The notes beneath the pieces were generated by a model. It had not been told where the DNA came from and made no database searches. It was given only the letters and a program-made list of their open reading frames with translations. From positions 26,183-90,182 of the forward strand of contig UQYG01000013.1 of assembly GCA_900545275.1 (NCBI GenBank): DNA of 64,000 nucleotides, read 5' to 3'. The DNA comes from an uncultured Sutterella sp. Its GTDB lineage: Bacteria; Pseudomonadota; Gammaproteobacteria; Burkholderiales; Burkholderiaceae_F. Positions 52,600 through 59,915 of this stretch are shown piece by piece. How positions within the stretch are numbered: position 1 is the stretch's first letter; each line of letters opens with the position of its first letter. A program made the position numbers and the translations under genes.

Positions 52600-53330
52600 C
52601 GGACGTTCTCCAGAGTCTTTTCAAAGGCGGCCTTGGCTTCCCGCAGGAGGCGCCCCGATTCGCTCCCGGCGGGCGTTTCGCCGTCCGCGCCGGCAGAAGC
52701 GTCGGAAGACTTGTCGAAGGACCCGGCGTTTCCGAGCCGTACGGCGGGCCGCGCCGCGGGCCGGCGCTCGCGCGCCTGGGCCCAGCGGGCTTCCTTCACC
52801 GTCACGTAGAGCGTTTCGGCCGTGTGGAAGGTCCCCGCGTCGTCCGTCCAGGGAGCGATCCAGAGACGGAGGATCACTTCGGGAATGCGGCGGGGAAAGC
52901 TCCCCGGAGCCTTGCCGTCCAAACGTACGGCGCCGTAGTGCCGGCGGGGATCCTCGCTTTGGGCCGCCTTCACGGCCGCGATCGGATCGGCGGGGAGGGC
53001 GGCCTCCCCGGTCGTAAGGGGGCCGGTTGCGGGCGCGTTTTGCGTCGGGGCGGCCGAGAGGGCCGGGGCGCGGGCCTCTTCCTCTCTCTGATGGGGAAGC
53101 GTTCTCGCCGCATGCGCGAGAGAAAGCGTCTCGACGCTCGTGCAGGGAACGCCTTGACCTTTGCCGCAGTTGAAGGTGCTGCCCGCGTCGAGGCCCGTGA
53201 GCGATCCGCAGGCCGCAAGAAGGGGCAGAAGACCGAGGGGCGCAAGGCGCAGGATCCGAAGGAGGGCCGCGCCCGCGCGCGGGGACTGCGGGCGCGCAGG
53301 GCGCCCGGAAGCGGAAATGGGGTTCGTCAT
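52596..53330 (-). CDS. traV: F-type conjugal transfer lipoprotein TraV
   Basis: 244 residues. A lipobox (LLPLLAAC, Cys at residue 41) follows a hydrophobic leader. Just after it come SLTGLDAGSTFNCGKGQGVP and C-SVETL, matching the Cys-containing start of mature TraV. TraV is the outer-membrane lipoprotein of the core complex with TraK and TraB. It sits between traB and traC as expected, and overlaps traC by four bases. Start ATG at 53330; the frame extends far upstream but antisense to traB and is not used. Confidence 0.9.
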   Translation of the reverse strand: MTNPISASGRPARPQSPRAGAALLRILRLAPLGLLPLLAACGSLTGLDAGSTFNCGKGQGVPCTSVETLSLAHAARTLPHQREEEARAPALSAAPTQNAPATGPLTTGEAALPADPIAAVKAAQSEDPRRHYGAVRLDGKAPGSFPRRIPEVILRLWIAPWTDDAGTFHTAETLYVTVKEARWAQARERRPAARPAVRLGNAGSFDKSSDASAGADGETPAGSESGRLLREAKAAFEKTLENVR

Positions 53331-53362
53331 GATGATGGTTGCGGAAGATCGGTCGGTGGGGT

Positions 53363-54715
53363 TCAGGCGCCGCTCTTGGGCGTTTCGAGAAGAACGCCCT
53401 GCAGCAGGATCACGTCGACGGGCTGGCCGCCGTCGACTTCGAGGACGGGGAAGATCTTTTCGGCGACCTTGAGGTAGTAGTCGGCGATGCGGTCGAGGGC
53501 GTTCGAGGTTCCTTCGCCGAGTCCGGCCTTCAGGGAGTTTTGGTAGACGGTCGACTGCGAGCCCGAGGCGTAGGTCGTGGTTTCCGAGGCGCCGAGCGCC
53601 ACGGCTTTGCCGAGACCCGAGAGGATCCCGACCGACAGGGCCCGCGCGATCGCCTGGCCGGATCGCGTGACGAGATTGCCGCGCAGGCCCACTTTGCCGT
53701 CGGGGCCCGCGACGTAGCCGCGGATGCGGATGTCGAGCGCTTCGCCCTTTTCGCCCACGCAGGCCAAACGCTCGAGGCGCACGAGAATGCGCTCGGACGA
53801 AAGATCGCCCGTGGCGTTTCCCGTCATGCGGCAGTCCGTCAAATCCGCCCGATAACCGTTCGGAAGGAGCGCTTCGCGCGCGACGTCGATCAGGATCGGC
53901 ACGGGCGTCCCCGCGCCCGCGCCGCCCGTCGGGGCGTAGACGCCCGTCAGAAGCGTTCCGCGCACGATCGAGCCCGCCGTCACGTACTCGCGGGCGGTGG
54001 CGCCCAAGGCGCGGTTCGCGGCGATCGGGTCGTCGGGGTTGAGGACCGGACGGTTTTCGAGCACCGCGTCCGCCACCGTGGGGGTGCGGGATTCGGGCGC
54101 GGCGGCCTTCTTCGTGAAGGTTACGACCGAGAGCTCGGGCGCGGCCGCCGGGGCGGGACGCCCGAAGGCGTCTCGCGCCCAGGCGTCGGCGGAACTTCGG
54201 AAGGCCGCGGCGGCTTCTTCGGAACCGGGCGGCGGATAAGGTGGGTAGGACGCGGAGGAAAGAGCGGGCTTCAGATCTCCCGCGAGACGGCGTTCCGCGT
54301 CCGAGGGCGAGGGTTTCGGGGAGGCGGTTTCCACGGGTGTTCCGCCCGCGGCGACCGTCGGAGTCCGGGCTTCTTCGGCGCGGCGCGCGAGCGTGTCGAC
54401 CACCGCCGTCAGTTTTTCTTGGCCGTCCTCGAAGGCGGCCCAACGGGCTTCAAGGTCCTTCAAACGGCGGTCGTACTTCGCGACGAAGACTTCGCGGTCG
54501 AAGCTGTCGGCGCGAAGCGTGAAGTCTTCCGTAAAGGCGGGCGAAGGTTTCGAAACGGCGACGGGCTCCGAGAGACGAACGGACGTGTAGACGAGAACGC
54601 CGAGCGCCGCAAAGAGGGCGCCCGCCAAGGCCGTCTGGCGCAGACGCCGTTCCGAAGTGGTGAGGTCGCGGGCCTTCGGGTGGAGGATTTTCTGCCAGTT
54701 CACGCCGCACCTCAC
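53363..54715 (-). CDS. traB: F-type conjugal transfer protein TraB (VirB10-like core protein)
   Basis: 450 residues. One inner-membrane segment near residues 26-45 is followed by a Pro-rich periplasmic linker and the VirB10/TrbI-like C-terminal barrel (ILIDVAREALLPNGYRADLT, then RILVRLERLACVGEKGE, GLRGNLVTRSGQAIARAL, and QPVDVILLQGVLLE). TraB spans the envelope in the F core complex. It overlaps traK by four bases (ATGA). Confidence 0.92.
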   Translation of the reverse strand: MRCGVNWQKILHPKARDLTTSERRLRQTALAGALFAALGVLVYTSVRLSEPVAVSKPSPAFTEDFTLRADSFDREVFVAKYDRRLKDLEARWAAFEDGQEKLTAVVDTLARRAEEARTPTVAAGGTPVETASPKPSPSDAERRLAGDLKPALSSASYPPYPPPGSEEAAAAFRSSADAWARDAFGRPAPAAAPELSVVTFTKKAAAPESRTPTVADAVLENRPVLNPDDPIAANRALGATAREYVTAGSIVRGTLLTGVYAPTGGAGAGTPVPILIDVAREALLPNGYRADLTDCRMTGNATGDLSSERILVRLERLACVGEKGEALDIRIRGYVAGPDGKVGLRGNLVTRSGQAIARALSVGILSGLGKAVALGASETTTYASGSQSTVYQNSLKAGLGEGTSNALDRIADYYLKVAEKIFPVLEVDGGQPVDVILLQGVLLETPKSGA

Positions 54716-55644
54716 TTCGCTTCAAAGACGTAGAAACGCATGGATTCGGCGGGCTTCAGGGAGGGTTTGCCCGCGGCAAACGCAAGGACGCCGTCGGTCA
54801 AAAGCGCCGCTTCGTCGACGACCGCTTCGCGCAGCTTCCCGTTGCGCACGACGAGGCGCGTGACCGTAAGTTCCCGCGTGCGCCAGACGGCGTCGGTCGT
54901 GACGGCAAGGGGGGCGAGTCTCGAAACGACCGTGCGTGCGGCGGGCGTCAAGGGCGCCTCTGGGCCGCTTGCGACCGTCATGACGCCCCGAGACGTCCGC
55001 CCGTTTTCCAAGTCCGTCAAAAGGCCCGTGAAGAGGTCCGCGTAGGGGACGCTCTTCATGGCGGGCAGATCCGCCCGAAGGTTCGCGGCGGGCTTGGCTT
55101 CGCGGTCCTTGAGATGCAGTACGACGTTTCGGGGCTTGGCGTCCTCGCGCACCGTCACTTCGACGGGAACGGTCTCGCCTCGGGCGAGCGTCACGAAAAG
55201 CGTGGTCGAGCCCGGGTGTTTGGGAAGGAGAAAAAAGTCGCTTCGGTCCGATTCGCCGCGGACTTCGACATGGCTCGAATCCACGACGACGGACAAAATC
55301 CGCTCGTCGGGAAAGTCGATGCGGGAGGGCCGAAGGGGCGGAACCGTGAGCCTGAGCGGCATCACGTCGTCGGCCTCGCGAAAGAGACTCTCGTCGGTCT
55401 GTGCGGGCGCGTCGGCGCCGGGCGCGAAGGCGGCGTTTCGAAAGTCCTCTCTCCGGTCTCGGACGACGGCCGGCTCGGACGGCGTTTCGGCGGATGACGG
55501 CGTCTCGGCGGGATCGGCGTGAGTGAGAGTCGGGAAGGAAAGGAGCGCGAAGAGCGCGGCCGCGAGCGGGCGCAGAGCCGGTTTCGCGGAGGATCGATGA
55601 GATGGGTGCGTGTTGGGGCGGATCGTCTTTGTCGTTTCCGGCAT
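54712..55644 (-). CDS. traK: F-type conjugal transfer protein TraK (secretin-like)
   Basis: 310 residues with a signal peptide ending about LTHADP (residue ~44). The mature protein carries a long acidic/Pro-rich stretch, then beta-rich sequence (VPPLRPSRIDFPDERILSVV, FFLLPKHPGSTTLFVTLARG, VVLHLKDREAKPAANL) typical of TraK. It is periplasmic/outer-membrane and forms the secretin-like ring with TraV and TraB. It starts at ATG 55644, with 197 bp of non-coding sequence before the stop of traE. Confidence 0.9.
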   Translation of the reverse strand: MPETTKTIRPNTHPSHRSSAKPALRPLAAALFALLSFPTLTHADPAETPSSAETPSEPAVVRDRREDFRNAAFAPGADAPAQTDESLFREADDVMPLRLTVPPLRPSRIDFPDERILSVVVDSSHVEVRGESDRSDFFLLPKHPGSTTLFVTLARGETVPVEVTVREDAKPRNVVLHLKDREAKPAANLRADLPAMKSVPYADLFTGLLTDLENGRTSRGVMTVASGPEAPLTPAARTVVSRLAPLAVTTDAVWRTRELTVTRLVVRNGKLREAVVDEAALLTDGVLAFAAGKPSLKPAESMRFYVFEAK

Positions 55645-55841
55645 GGCGGTCTCGGGTTCTTATGTGGGAGGACCGCCCCCGCGGACGGGGGCGAACGGCG
55701 GGATGAGTTTTCCGGTGCGCCCTCCCTCGAGGCTTCCGCCGGCCGGCTTTTCCGAACGGCCGATGAGAATGCGGAAGTGAAAAGGAGACCGGGGACGACG
55801 CACCGGAAAACGCCCTTTGCAAAAGGGCTCGCGGGAAGGGC

Positions 55842-56504
55842 TTACGGGGCGTCTCTTCGCCGCAGGAGTTTTTCACGGCCCGGAGTCGGGTCGGCCGCGG
55901 CACGCTCCCCGTCTTCGCGCGCAAGGCCGAGGAGTTCAAGTCGTCCCGCCGAAACGCGGAAGAGAAAGTGCCAGACGGCGGGGGCCGAGGATGTCACGTC
56001 CGAGCCGATGAGGGTCTTCGAGAGGCCCGCAACTGACACGGCCTGACGGTCTTCGTCCGCCGTGACGCGCTCGGGAAAAAAGACGGTCGAGGCGTTTTCC
56101 TTTGCGAGCCGCGCAGCCTCCCGCTGCAGTTGTGCGGAGAGGTCCGCGTGGGTTTCGGGCGCCGCGTAGTCGAGAATCGAAAGGAGGCGCTTTTGGGCGG
56201 TCGAGGGCGTGAGGCTTCCGAGACGCTGCGCGAGGTCCAGGGCCATGCGCTCGAGATAGGTCCTGTCCGCACGGTCGTCGGTGATACGCCAGGCGCCGCC
56301 CGAAGGCGGAATCAGCACCGTCGTCACGACCGGTCGGCAGGTCGCGACGTGCACCCCGAGAAGAAGGTTCACGGCAAGACTCGCGCCGAGGGTCGCCAGG
56401 GCGGCGCGGCGCAGTCCCAGGCGGGCGGCGACGGTCGCGGCGACGCCCTCGGAACTTTGCGGAGCGGGGACTTGCGTGCGAAGCGGATCGGTCGTTGCGG
56501 TCAT
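55842..56504 (-). CDS. traE: F-type conjugal transfer protein TraE
   Basis: 220 residues. A membrane anchor near residues 32-55 (AALATLGASLAVNLLLGVHV) is followed by the periplasmic domain with family-like stretches: VTTVLIPPSGGAWRITDD, DRTYLERMALDLAQRLGSLT and VAGLSKTLIGSDV. It is part of the inner-membrane complex of F-type transfer. It lies 37 bp after traL and about 200 bp before traK. Confidence 0.9.
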   Translation of the reverse strand: MTATTDPLRTQVPAPQSSEGVAATVAARLGLRRAALATLGASLAVNLLLGVHVATCRPVVTTVLIPPSGGAWRITDDRADRTYLERMALDLAQRLGSLTPSTAQKRLLSILDYAAPETHADLSAQLQREAARLAKENASTVFFPERVTADEDRQAVSVAGLSKTLIGSDVTSSAPAVWHFLFRVSAGRLELLGLAREDGERAAADPTPGREKLLRRRDAP

Positions 56505-56540
56505 GGTCGGTGTTTCGTGGACGATACGGGGGGACGGGGT

Positions 56541-56819
56541 TCAGCCGACGGTGTGTCGGCGGGCGGACGAGGGAAGACGCTTCAAACCGGCGTCGCCCAG
56601 ATGCCAGTAGGAGAGGGCTCGAAGAAAGCCTCGTCCTTCCTCGAGCGTCTTGCGGTGCCACCGCCAGGCGAGAAAGGCGCCGAGGAGGCTCCCGTAGAGC
56701 ATCTCCTCGAGAAAGGCGCCCATCGCCGTAACGGTGAGCCAGACGAAAACGAGATCCGCGCGCCAGAGCAGAAAGCGCGGATGCGAGTCCAGTTCCCGGG
56801 GCACGCGGATGGGTTTCAT
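56541..56819 (-). CDS. traL: F-type conjugal transfer protein TraL
   Basis: 92 residues, the standard length. It starts with the family pattern MKPIRVPRELDSHPRFL (like the IPxxLD...R motif of TraL), then LVFVWLTVTAMGAFLEEML and a second hydrophobic stretch before a basic tail. It is an inner-membrane protein needed for pilus assembly. It lies 13 bp after the pilin gene and 36 bp before traE. Confidence 0.85.
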   Translation of the reverse strand: MKPIRVPRELDSHPRFLLWRADLVFVWLTVTAMGAFLEEMLYGSLLGAFLAWRWHRKTLEEGRGFLRALSYWHLGDAGLKRLPSSARRHTVG

Positions 56820-56832
56820 CTTCGGTCTCCGA

Positions 56833-57138
56833 TCAGCCGCCCGAGACCGTGAAGATCGCCTCGAGGATCGTCGGGGCGATCATGAGCGAGAGCGAGGCCG
56901 CGATGCAGGTCACCGCCGCGACGATCGAGCCGCGGATGATGCCGAGCGAAAGGCCGATCACGAGGAAGGCGAGCGAGATGGACTTCCCGAGCGTGCCCTT
57001 GCACCAGCCCGCGATCGTGGCGTAGAGGGCGTCAAAGGCGTCGGGGGCCATGGAGGTGGCGGCGGCCGCTTCGGTCGAAACGAGGGCGGCGAGCGCCAGC
57101 GCGGCGGTCGGCAGCATCAATTTTTTCGTGAGGGTCAT
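56833..57138 (-). CDS. traA: Conjugative pilin precursor (TraA/TrbC-like)
   Basis: 101 residues. A leader with basic N-terminus (MTLTKKLMLP) and cleavage near EAAAA (residue ~27) is followed by ~74 residues with two hydrophobic helices (ISLAFLVIGLSLGIIRG and IVAAVTCIAASLSLMIAPTI) joined by a short loop, the layout of F pilin. It is the first gene of the transfer operon, which then reads traL-E-K-B-V-C. AAGGA precedes the ATG. Family assignment rests on size, topology and gene order more than on residue identity. Confidence 0.8.
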   Translation of the reverse strand: MTLTKKLMLPTAALALAALVSTEAAAATSMAPDAFDALYATIAGWCKGTLGKSISLAFLVIGLSLGIIRGSIVAAVTCIAASLSLMIAPTILEAIFTVSGG

Positions 57139-57728
57139 GTTGATCCTTTGCGGTGGTCGAGTTGTGAATCCCGATTCCCGTCCCGCTCGACTCGTATCGG
57201 AACGGGGAGGGCTTAGGAAACACGCACTCTACCGACTCGGGGGATGGTTCCGCAAGGGCTCGAATTTTGAAGGAAGTAAAGAGATTTATTTTGTTTGAAA
57301 CGTTACTAAATCACATGCGGCACAAGTTGAATAAATGTCTGTTACGATGGAATTGGAGTGCGCTCCATGGGGAGAATTTTTAAAGGGGGTCTAAAAGTTT
57401 TTAAACTAAGGGTAATTCCCTATTTCGTGGGATCGGAACGGTGTCCGAAGCGTGTGTCGAGACGAGGAGAAGAGCCGTCCGACGACATCCGCCGTCCCGA
57501 TTCGGCGGGGTGGACGGCCCGATGATCGGTTTCGGGTCCGGCAATGAACCGTGTACGGTGTTTTTTTTTTGAATGCCATCTGTTCGATGGTATGTTTTTG
57601 GATGAAAAAATCATGCGGAGCTTTGCCGGGGTGAACGTAGGCTTCGCAAAAGAGGATTTTGAAAAATTACACTCTTGACAAGATCCGGTTCAGTCTGTAG
57701 AATTCGCTTCCCTGTCATCTTCGAATCT

Positions 57729-57744
57729 TCATCTCATGAGATGA
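57729..57744. promoter_or_regulatory. Perfect 16-bp palindrome
   Basis: TCATCTCATGAGATGA is its own reverse complement. It lies about 590 bp upstream of the pilin gene and 320 bp upstream of the 58062 gene, next to the TTTAAA repeat cluster. A dimeric regulator could bind it; no partner is identified. Confidence 0.4.
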
Positions 57745-57771
57745 GGTTGTGGTTTTAATATGTATTAATGT

Positions 57772-57860
57772 CTGTTAAACAGAATGTTTAATCCGATTAA
57801 CACGTTGTTAAAACTTTGTTTAAACCGTTTTAAGGAGGGTTTAAAGTTTTTTAACCGATG
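57772..57860. repeat. Cluster of GTTTAAAC/GTTAA-type repeats
   Basis: In ~90 bp there are at least seven short A/T motifs of the types GTTAAAC, GTTTAA, GATTAAC, GTTAAAAC, GTTTAAACC, GTTTTAA, GGTTTAAAG and TTTTTTAACC, several in alternating orientation. The first (57772-57782) is the near-palindrome CTGTTAAACAG. Similar pieces (TTTTTAAA) occur near 57377-57405. This looks like an array of binding sites (regulator, partition or origin). Confidence 0.4.
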
Positions 57861-58061
57861 TTTATACTGGCTTGACATGTTTTGTATGGAGCTGCTGCCA
57901 GCCTTTTCAGGCGACTGTAGATTGAAAACTATCTTTTTCCGAACCCATTGAAGGCACGTGCGGTCGAAAGCGGGCGCTTCGGCTGACAACTTGTAATGAT
58001 TCAACGAAAAACCAAAATGGCTTTCGTCCCCGTTTTGTTAAATACGAGGAGCTTTTCATAG

Positions 58062-58421
58062 ATGCTTAAAGGCAAGATCTCTAAGCGTAAGGCAATGAAC
58101 ATCATTAAAGATCTTCACAAGTGCGAAGATCTTTCCATTCTCTTGTTCCTTATTATGACTGAAATGCTGTTGGAACTTATGCTTTCTGATAAGAAAAGCA
58201 AGAGAATGGGATTCTTTCAATTGCGAACCAATGACGATAAGAATAAGACCGAAGATGCTGCGATCGAACTGAAGGTTCACATGCCAAAGTCTTCGCTCGA
58301 GGAGGAGGGGGTGTTGATAAAAATCCTCACTTTGTACGAAGCCATCCGTTCGGGAGAGCGAACCGACGTCAAGGCCGTGGAAGAACTTCTCAAACTGCGG
58401 TCGAAACTTTTTGTTCGCTGA
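58062..58421 (+). CDS. Small hypothetical protein near the transfer operon
   Basis: 119 residues, no family recognised. The N-terminus is basic (KISKRKAMNIIKDLHK), then a hydrophobic helix (LSILLFLIMTEMLLELML), then a mixed helical C-terminus. GAGGAG precedes the ATG by ~9 bases and a strong terminator follows. It is AT-rich and lies beside the control region of the transfer operon, so it may be a small regulator or entry-exclusion type protein; this is a guess. Confidence 0.65.
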   Translation: MLKGKISKRKAMNIIKDLHKCEDLSILLFLIMTEMLLELMLSDKKSKRMGFFQLRTNDDKNKTEDAAIELKVHMPKSSLEEEGVLIKILTLYEAIRSGERTDVKAVEELLKLRSKLFVR

Positions 58422-58441
58422 GAAAATTCATTCTCCTTTGG

Positions 58442-58482
58442 GCGGATTGATTGACAATCACTTTTTCAATCCGCTTTTTTTT
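58442..58482 (+). terminator. Intrinsic terminator after the 58062 gene
   Basis: GCGGATTGA (58442-58450) pairs with TCAATCCGC (58466-58474), followed by eight T's. It is the clearest T-tailed terminator in this part of the window. The rest of 58483-58775 has two GC-rich hairpins (58579-58599 and 58701-58718) but no gene. Confidence 0.85.
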
Positions 58483-58578
58483 ACGGCTCTCATCCTTGAC
58501 GGAGTGGGGGCCGTTTTATTGATGCGTATCCGAAGGCGAGATCAGCCGGGGGGATTGGAGACGTAGGAAATAAGACGG

Positions 58579-58599
58579 CGGCCCGGACGTGCCGGGCCG
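58579..58599. repeat. GC-rich hairpin in the convergent intergenic region
   Basis: CGGCCCGG (58579-58586) and CCGGGCCG (58592-58599) form a perfect 8-bp stem with a 5-base loop. A second hairpin, CCCCCGT/ACGGGGG, is at 58701-58718. They could end transcription of the minus-strand gene stopping at 58776 but lack T-runs. Confidence 0.35.
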
Positions 58600-58775
58600 T
58601 TGCCGAAAGAAACACCCCCGACGGGCGGGGAAGGGCTCGGCTCAGTGGGAGCCTGGGGACCGCGCGGGTGAGAAGAGTTCACGTGAAGATCTGAGACACA
58701 CCCCCGTTTATACGGGGGAGGAAGGCGGATCGGGCCGCGGGACTCGAAAGATTGGAAACGGTTTGAGAGATCCGG

Positions 58776-59519
58776 TCATTCACCGTCGTCCCCTGCGCGG
58801 ATCGAGCCGATCACGGGCTTGCACCGGCGGTAAAAGTCCGCGCCCCACTCTTCCGGGGTCGTTCCGCGCACGATGATTTCCGGCTGCCATTCCCAGGGGG
58901 CGAACCGGGGATTTTCGCTTTCGGCGTCGTCGACGTCGCCGCCCGCTCCGGTCCAACCGGCGATAAAGCGTTCCCGCTCTTCTTCCGTGAATTCGAGCGT
59001 GTCGACCGGAATGGGCACTTTGCCTTCGCGGATTCGGTCGAGAAGGAGTCGGAGGAATTCGCTCATACCGAGGCGGCGCAGCAGCTCGTACTGCTCAGGG
59101 CGCACCCTGATCGTGCGGGTGATGTGGCCCGTCGGCTTGCGGCCGGCCCCCTCGCGGGCACCGCCGTGAGCATGGACGGTCTTGCTGTCGTCTTTCGCTT
59201 CGGAGGCTTCCTTCATATCGTCGACGATTTCAATGTCGTAGCGCGAAAGCATTTCGCAGAAGCTTTCGGTTGTTTTGAGCGTTTTCTCGTGCTTGTCGTA
59301 ATAGACGCCTTCGATCGAATGCAAAACGCTGCGCATTTCGGCGTTCGAGATTTCGTTGCCGCCGAATGAGGCGCGCCTGATGTTGCCCGTCTTGTAGAGG
59401 CTCCATTTGAAACCGAGAACCTTGGAGGCGTCTTCGGGCCTGAGGTAGCTACGGGAGGGGCTGCCCTTAGCTGCCTCGGGTCTGGTGACGGAGAGCAGGG
59501 AGGAAAGCGTAATCTGCAT
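58776..59519 (-). CDS. Hypothetical protein with GGAREGAGRKP motif, probable DNA-binding protein
   Basis: 247 residues. In the middle is HGGAREGAGRKPTGHITRTI followed by RVRPEQYELLRRLGMSEFLR, a motif seen in small phage and plasmid proteins and followed by a ribbon-helix-helix-like segment. The N-terminal part has ASKVLGFKWSLYKTG, and the C-terminal ~60 residues are acidic and aromatic. GGAGAAG precedes the ATG at 59519. Its place beside the AT-rich control region suggests a plasmid/ICE accessory regulator; the exact role is unknown. Confidence 0.65.
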   Translation of the reverse strand: MQITLSSLLSVTRPEAAKGSPSRSYLRPEDASKVLGFKWSLYKTGNIRRASFGGNEISNAEMRSVLHSIEGVYYDKHEKTLKTTESFCEMLSRYDIEIVDDMKEASEAKDDSKTVHAHGGAREGAGRKPTGHITRTIRVRPEQYELLRRLGMSEFLRLLLDRIREGKVPIPVDTLEFTEEERERFIAGWTGAGGDVDDAESENPRFAPWEWQPEIIVRGTTPEEWGADFYRRCKPVIGSIRAGDDGE

Positions 59520-59829
59520 GGTCTTCTCCGAGTGTGAGAGAGTTTTTTTTGATTTTTGAAAATGTATATAAAAAATCAAAATAGGTCAAAAGGTTGCGCT
59601 TGACATGACAGAGTTCGGAGGCTTTTCTAAGTTGGGTAACTAAAGCGTTGCAGGCATTCTCGATCGATGTTGAAAGAGGAAGTGCTCGGAATGCGTCCTT
59701 TCGGAGGGAGAATGCGTTTGTGTTGTGGTTTTCTTGCAACAAATGATTCGTGGTGAAGATTTGTCTTTTCAATGTCGCCAAAGTCAACGACCATCAATTG
59801 GTTGCTGTAAAGAAATTAGGGTATACCCT
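59520..59829. other. Divergent intergenic region before the second autotransporter
   Basis: About 310 bp without a supported gene, AT-rich near the minus-strand start. GGGTATACCC (59819-59828), a perfect palindrome, directly precedes the C9 tract. Promoters for both flanking genes should be here. Confidence 0.4.
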
Positions 59830-59838
59830 CCCCCCCCC
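59830..59838 (+). repeat. Poly-C tract (9) upstream of second autotransporter
   Basis: Nine C's lie 77 bp upstream of the ATG of the second autotransporter, directly after the palindrome GGGTATACCC. A possible -10 (CATATA, 59854-59859) lies 16 bp after the tract, so the tract occupies the -35 region and changes in its length could alter promoter strength. Confidence 0.75.
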
Positions 59839-59915
59839 TGAAGAACACTTTCTCATATACCTTCCGTGCGAACGCATTTGGCCGAATTCGGCTGTTCATT
59901 AAGGAGAATTTGAGA

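Larger units (their letters stand above)
57139..58061. other. AT-rich intergenic region upstream of the transfer operon
   Basis: About 920 bp with no supported gene, much richer in A/T than the transfer genes. It probably contains the promoter(s) of the transfer operon (minus) and of the small gene at 58062 (plus). It holds a T10 tract (57561-57570), a perfect 16-bp palindrome (57729-57744) and a cluster of TTTAAA/GTTAA repeats (57772-57860). It could also carry plasmid-type functions such as a partition or transfer-origin site; nothing proves this. Confidence 0.45.

Noticed and set aside
50020..52809. 929-codon plus-strand frame opposite traC
   Set aside because: TraC has Walker A and B motifs on the minus strand; the plus-strand product has none.
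57561..57570. T10 tract upstream of the transfer operon
   Set aside because: Poly-T runs are common in AT-rich intergenic DNA; it is not close to a start codon or a clear promoter, so no switch function is claimed.
58609..58718. CCCCCG...CGGGG hairpins (58615-58630 and 58701-58718) that resemble palindromic CRISPR repeats
   Set aside because: Only two imperfect copies with no regular spacing, no shared full-length repeat and no cas genes.
59743..59840. Leader open frame running into the C9 tract before the second autotransporter
   Set aside because: It has no ribosome-binding site, and joining it to the autotransporter would bury the normal signal peptide; the ATG at 59916 has AAGGAG. Kept only as an alternative in the finding.
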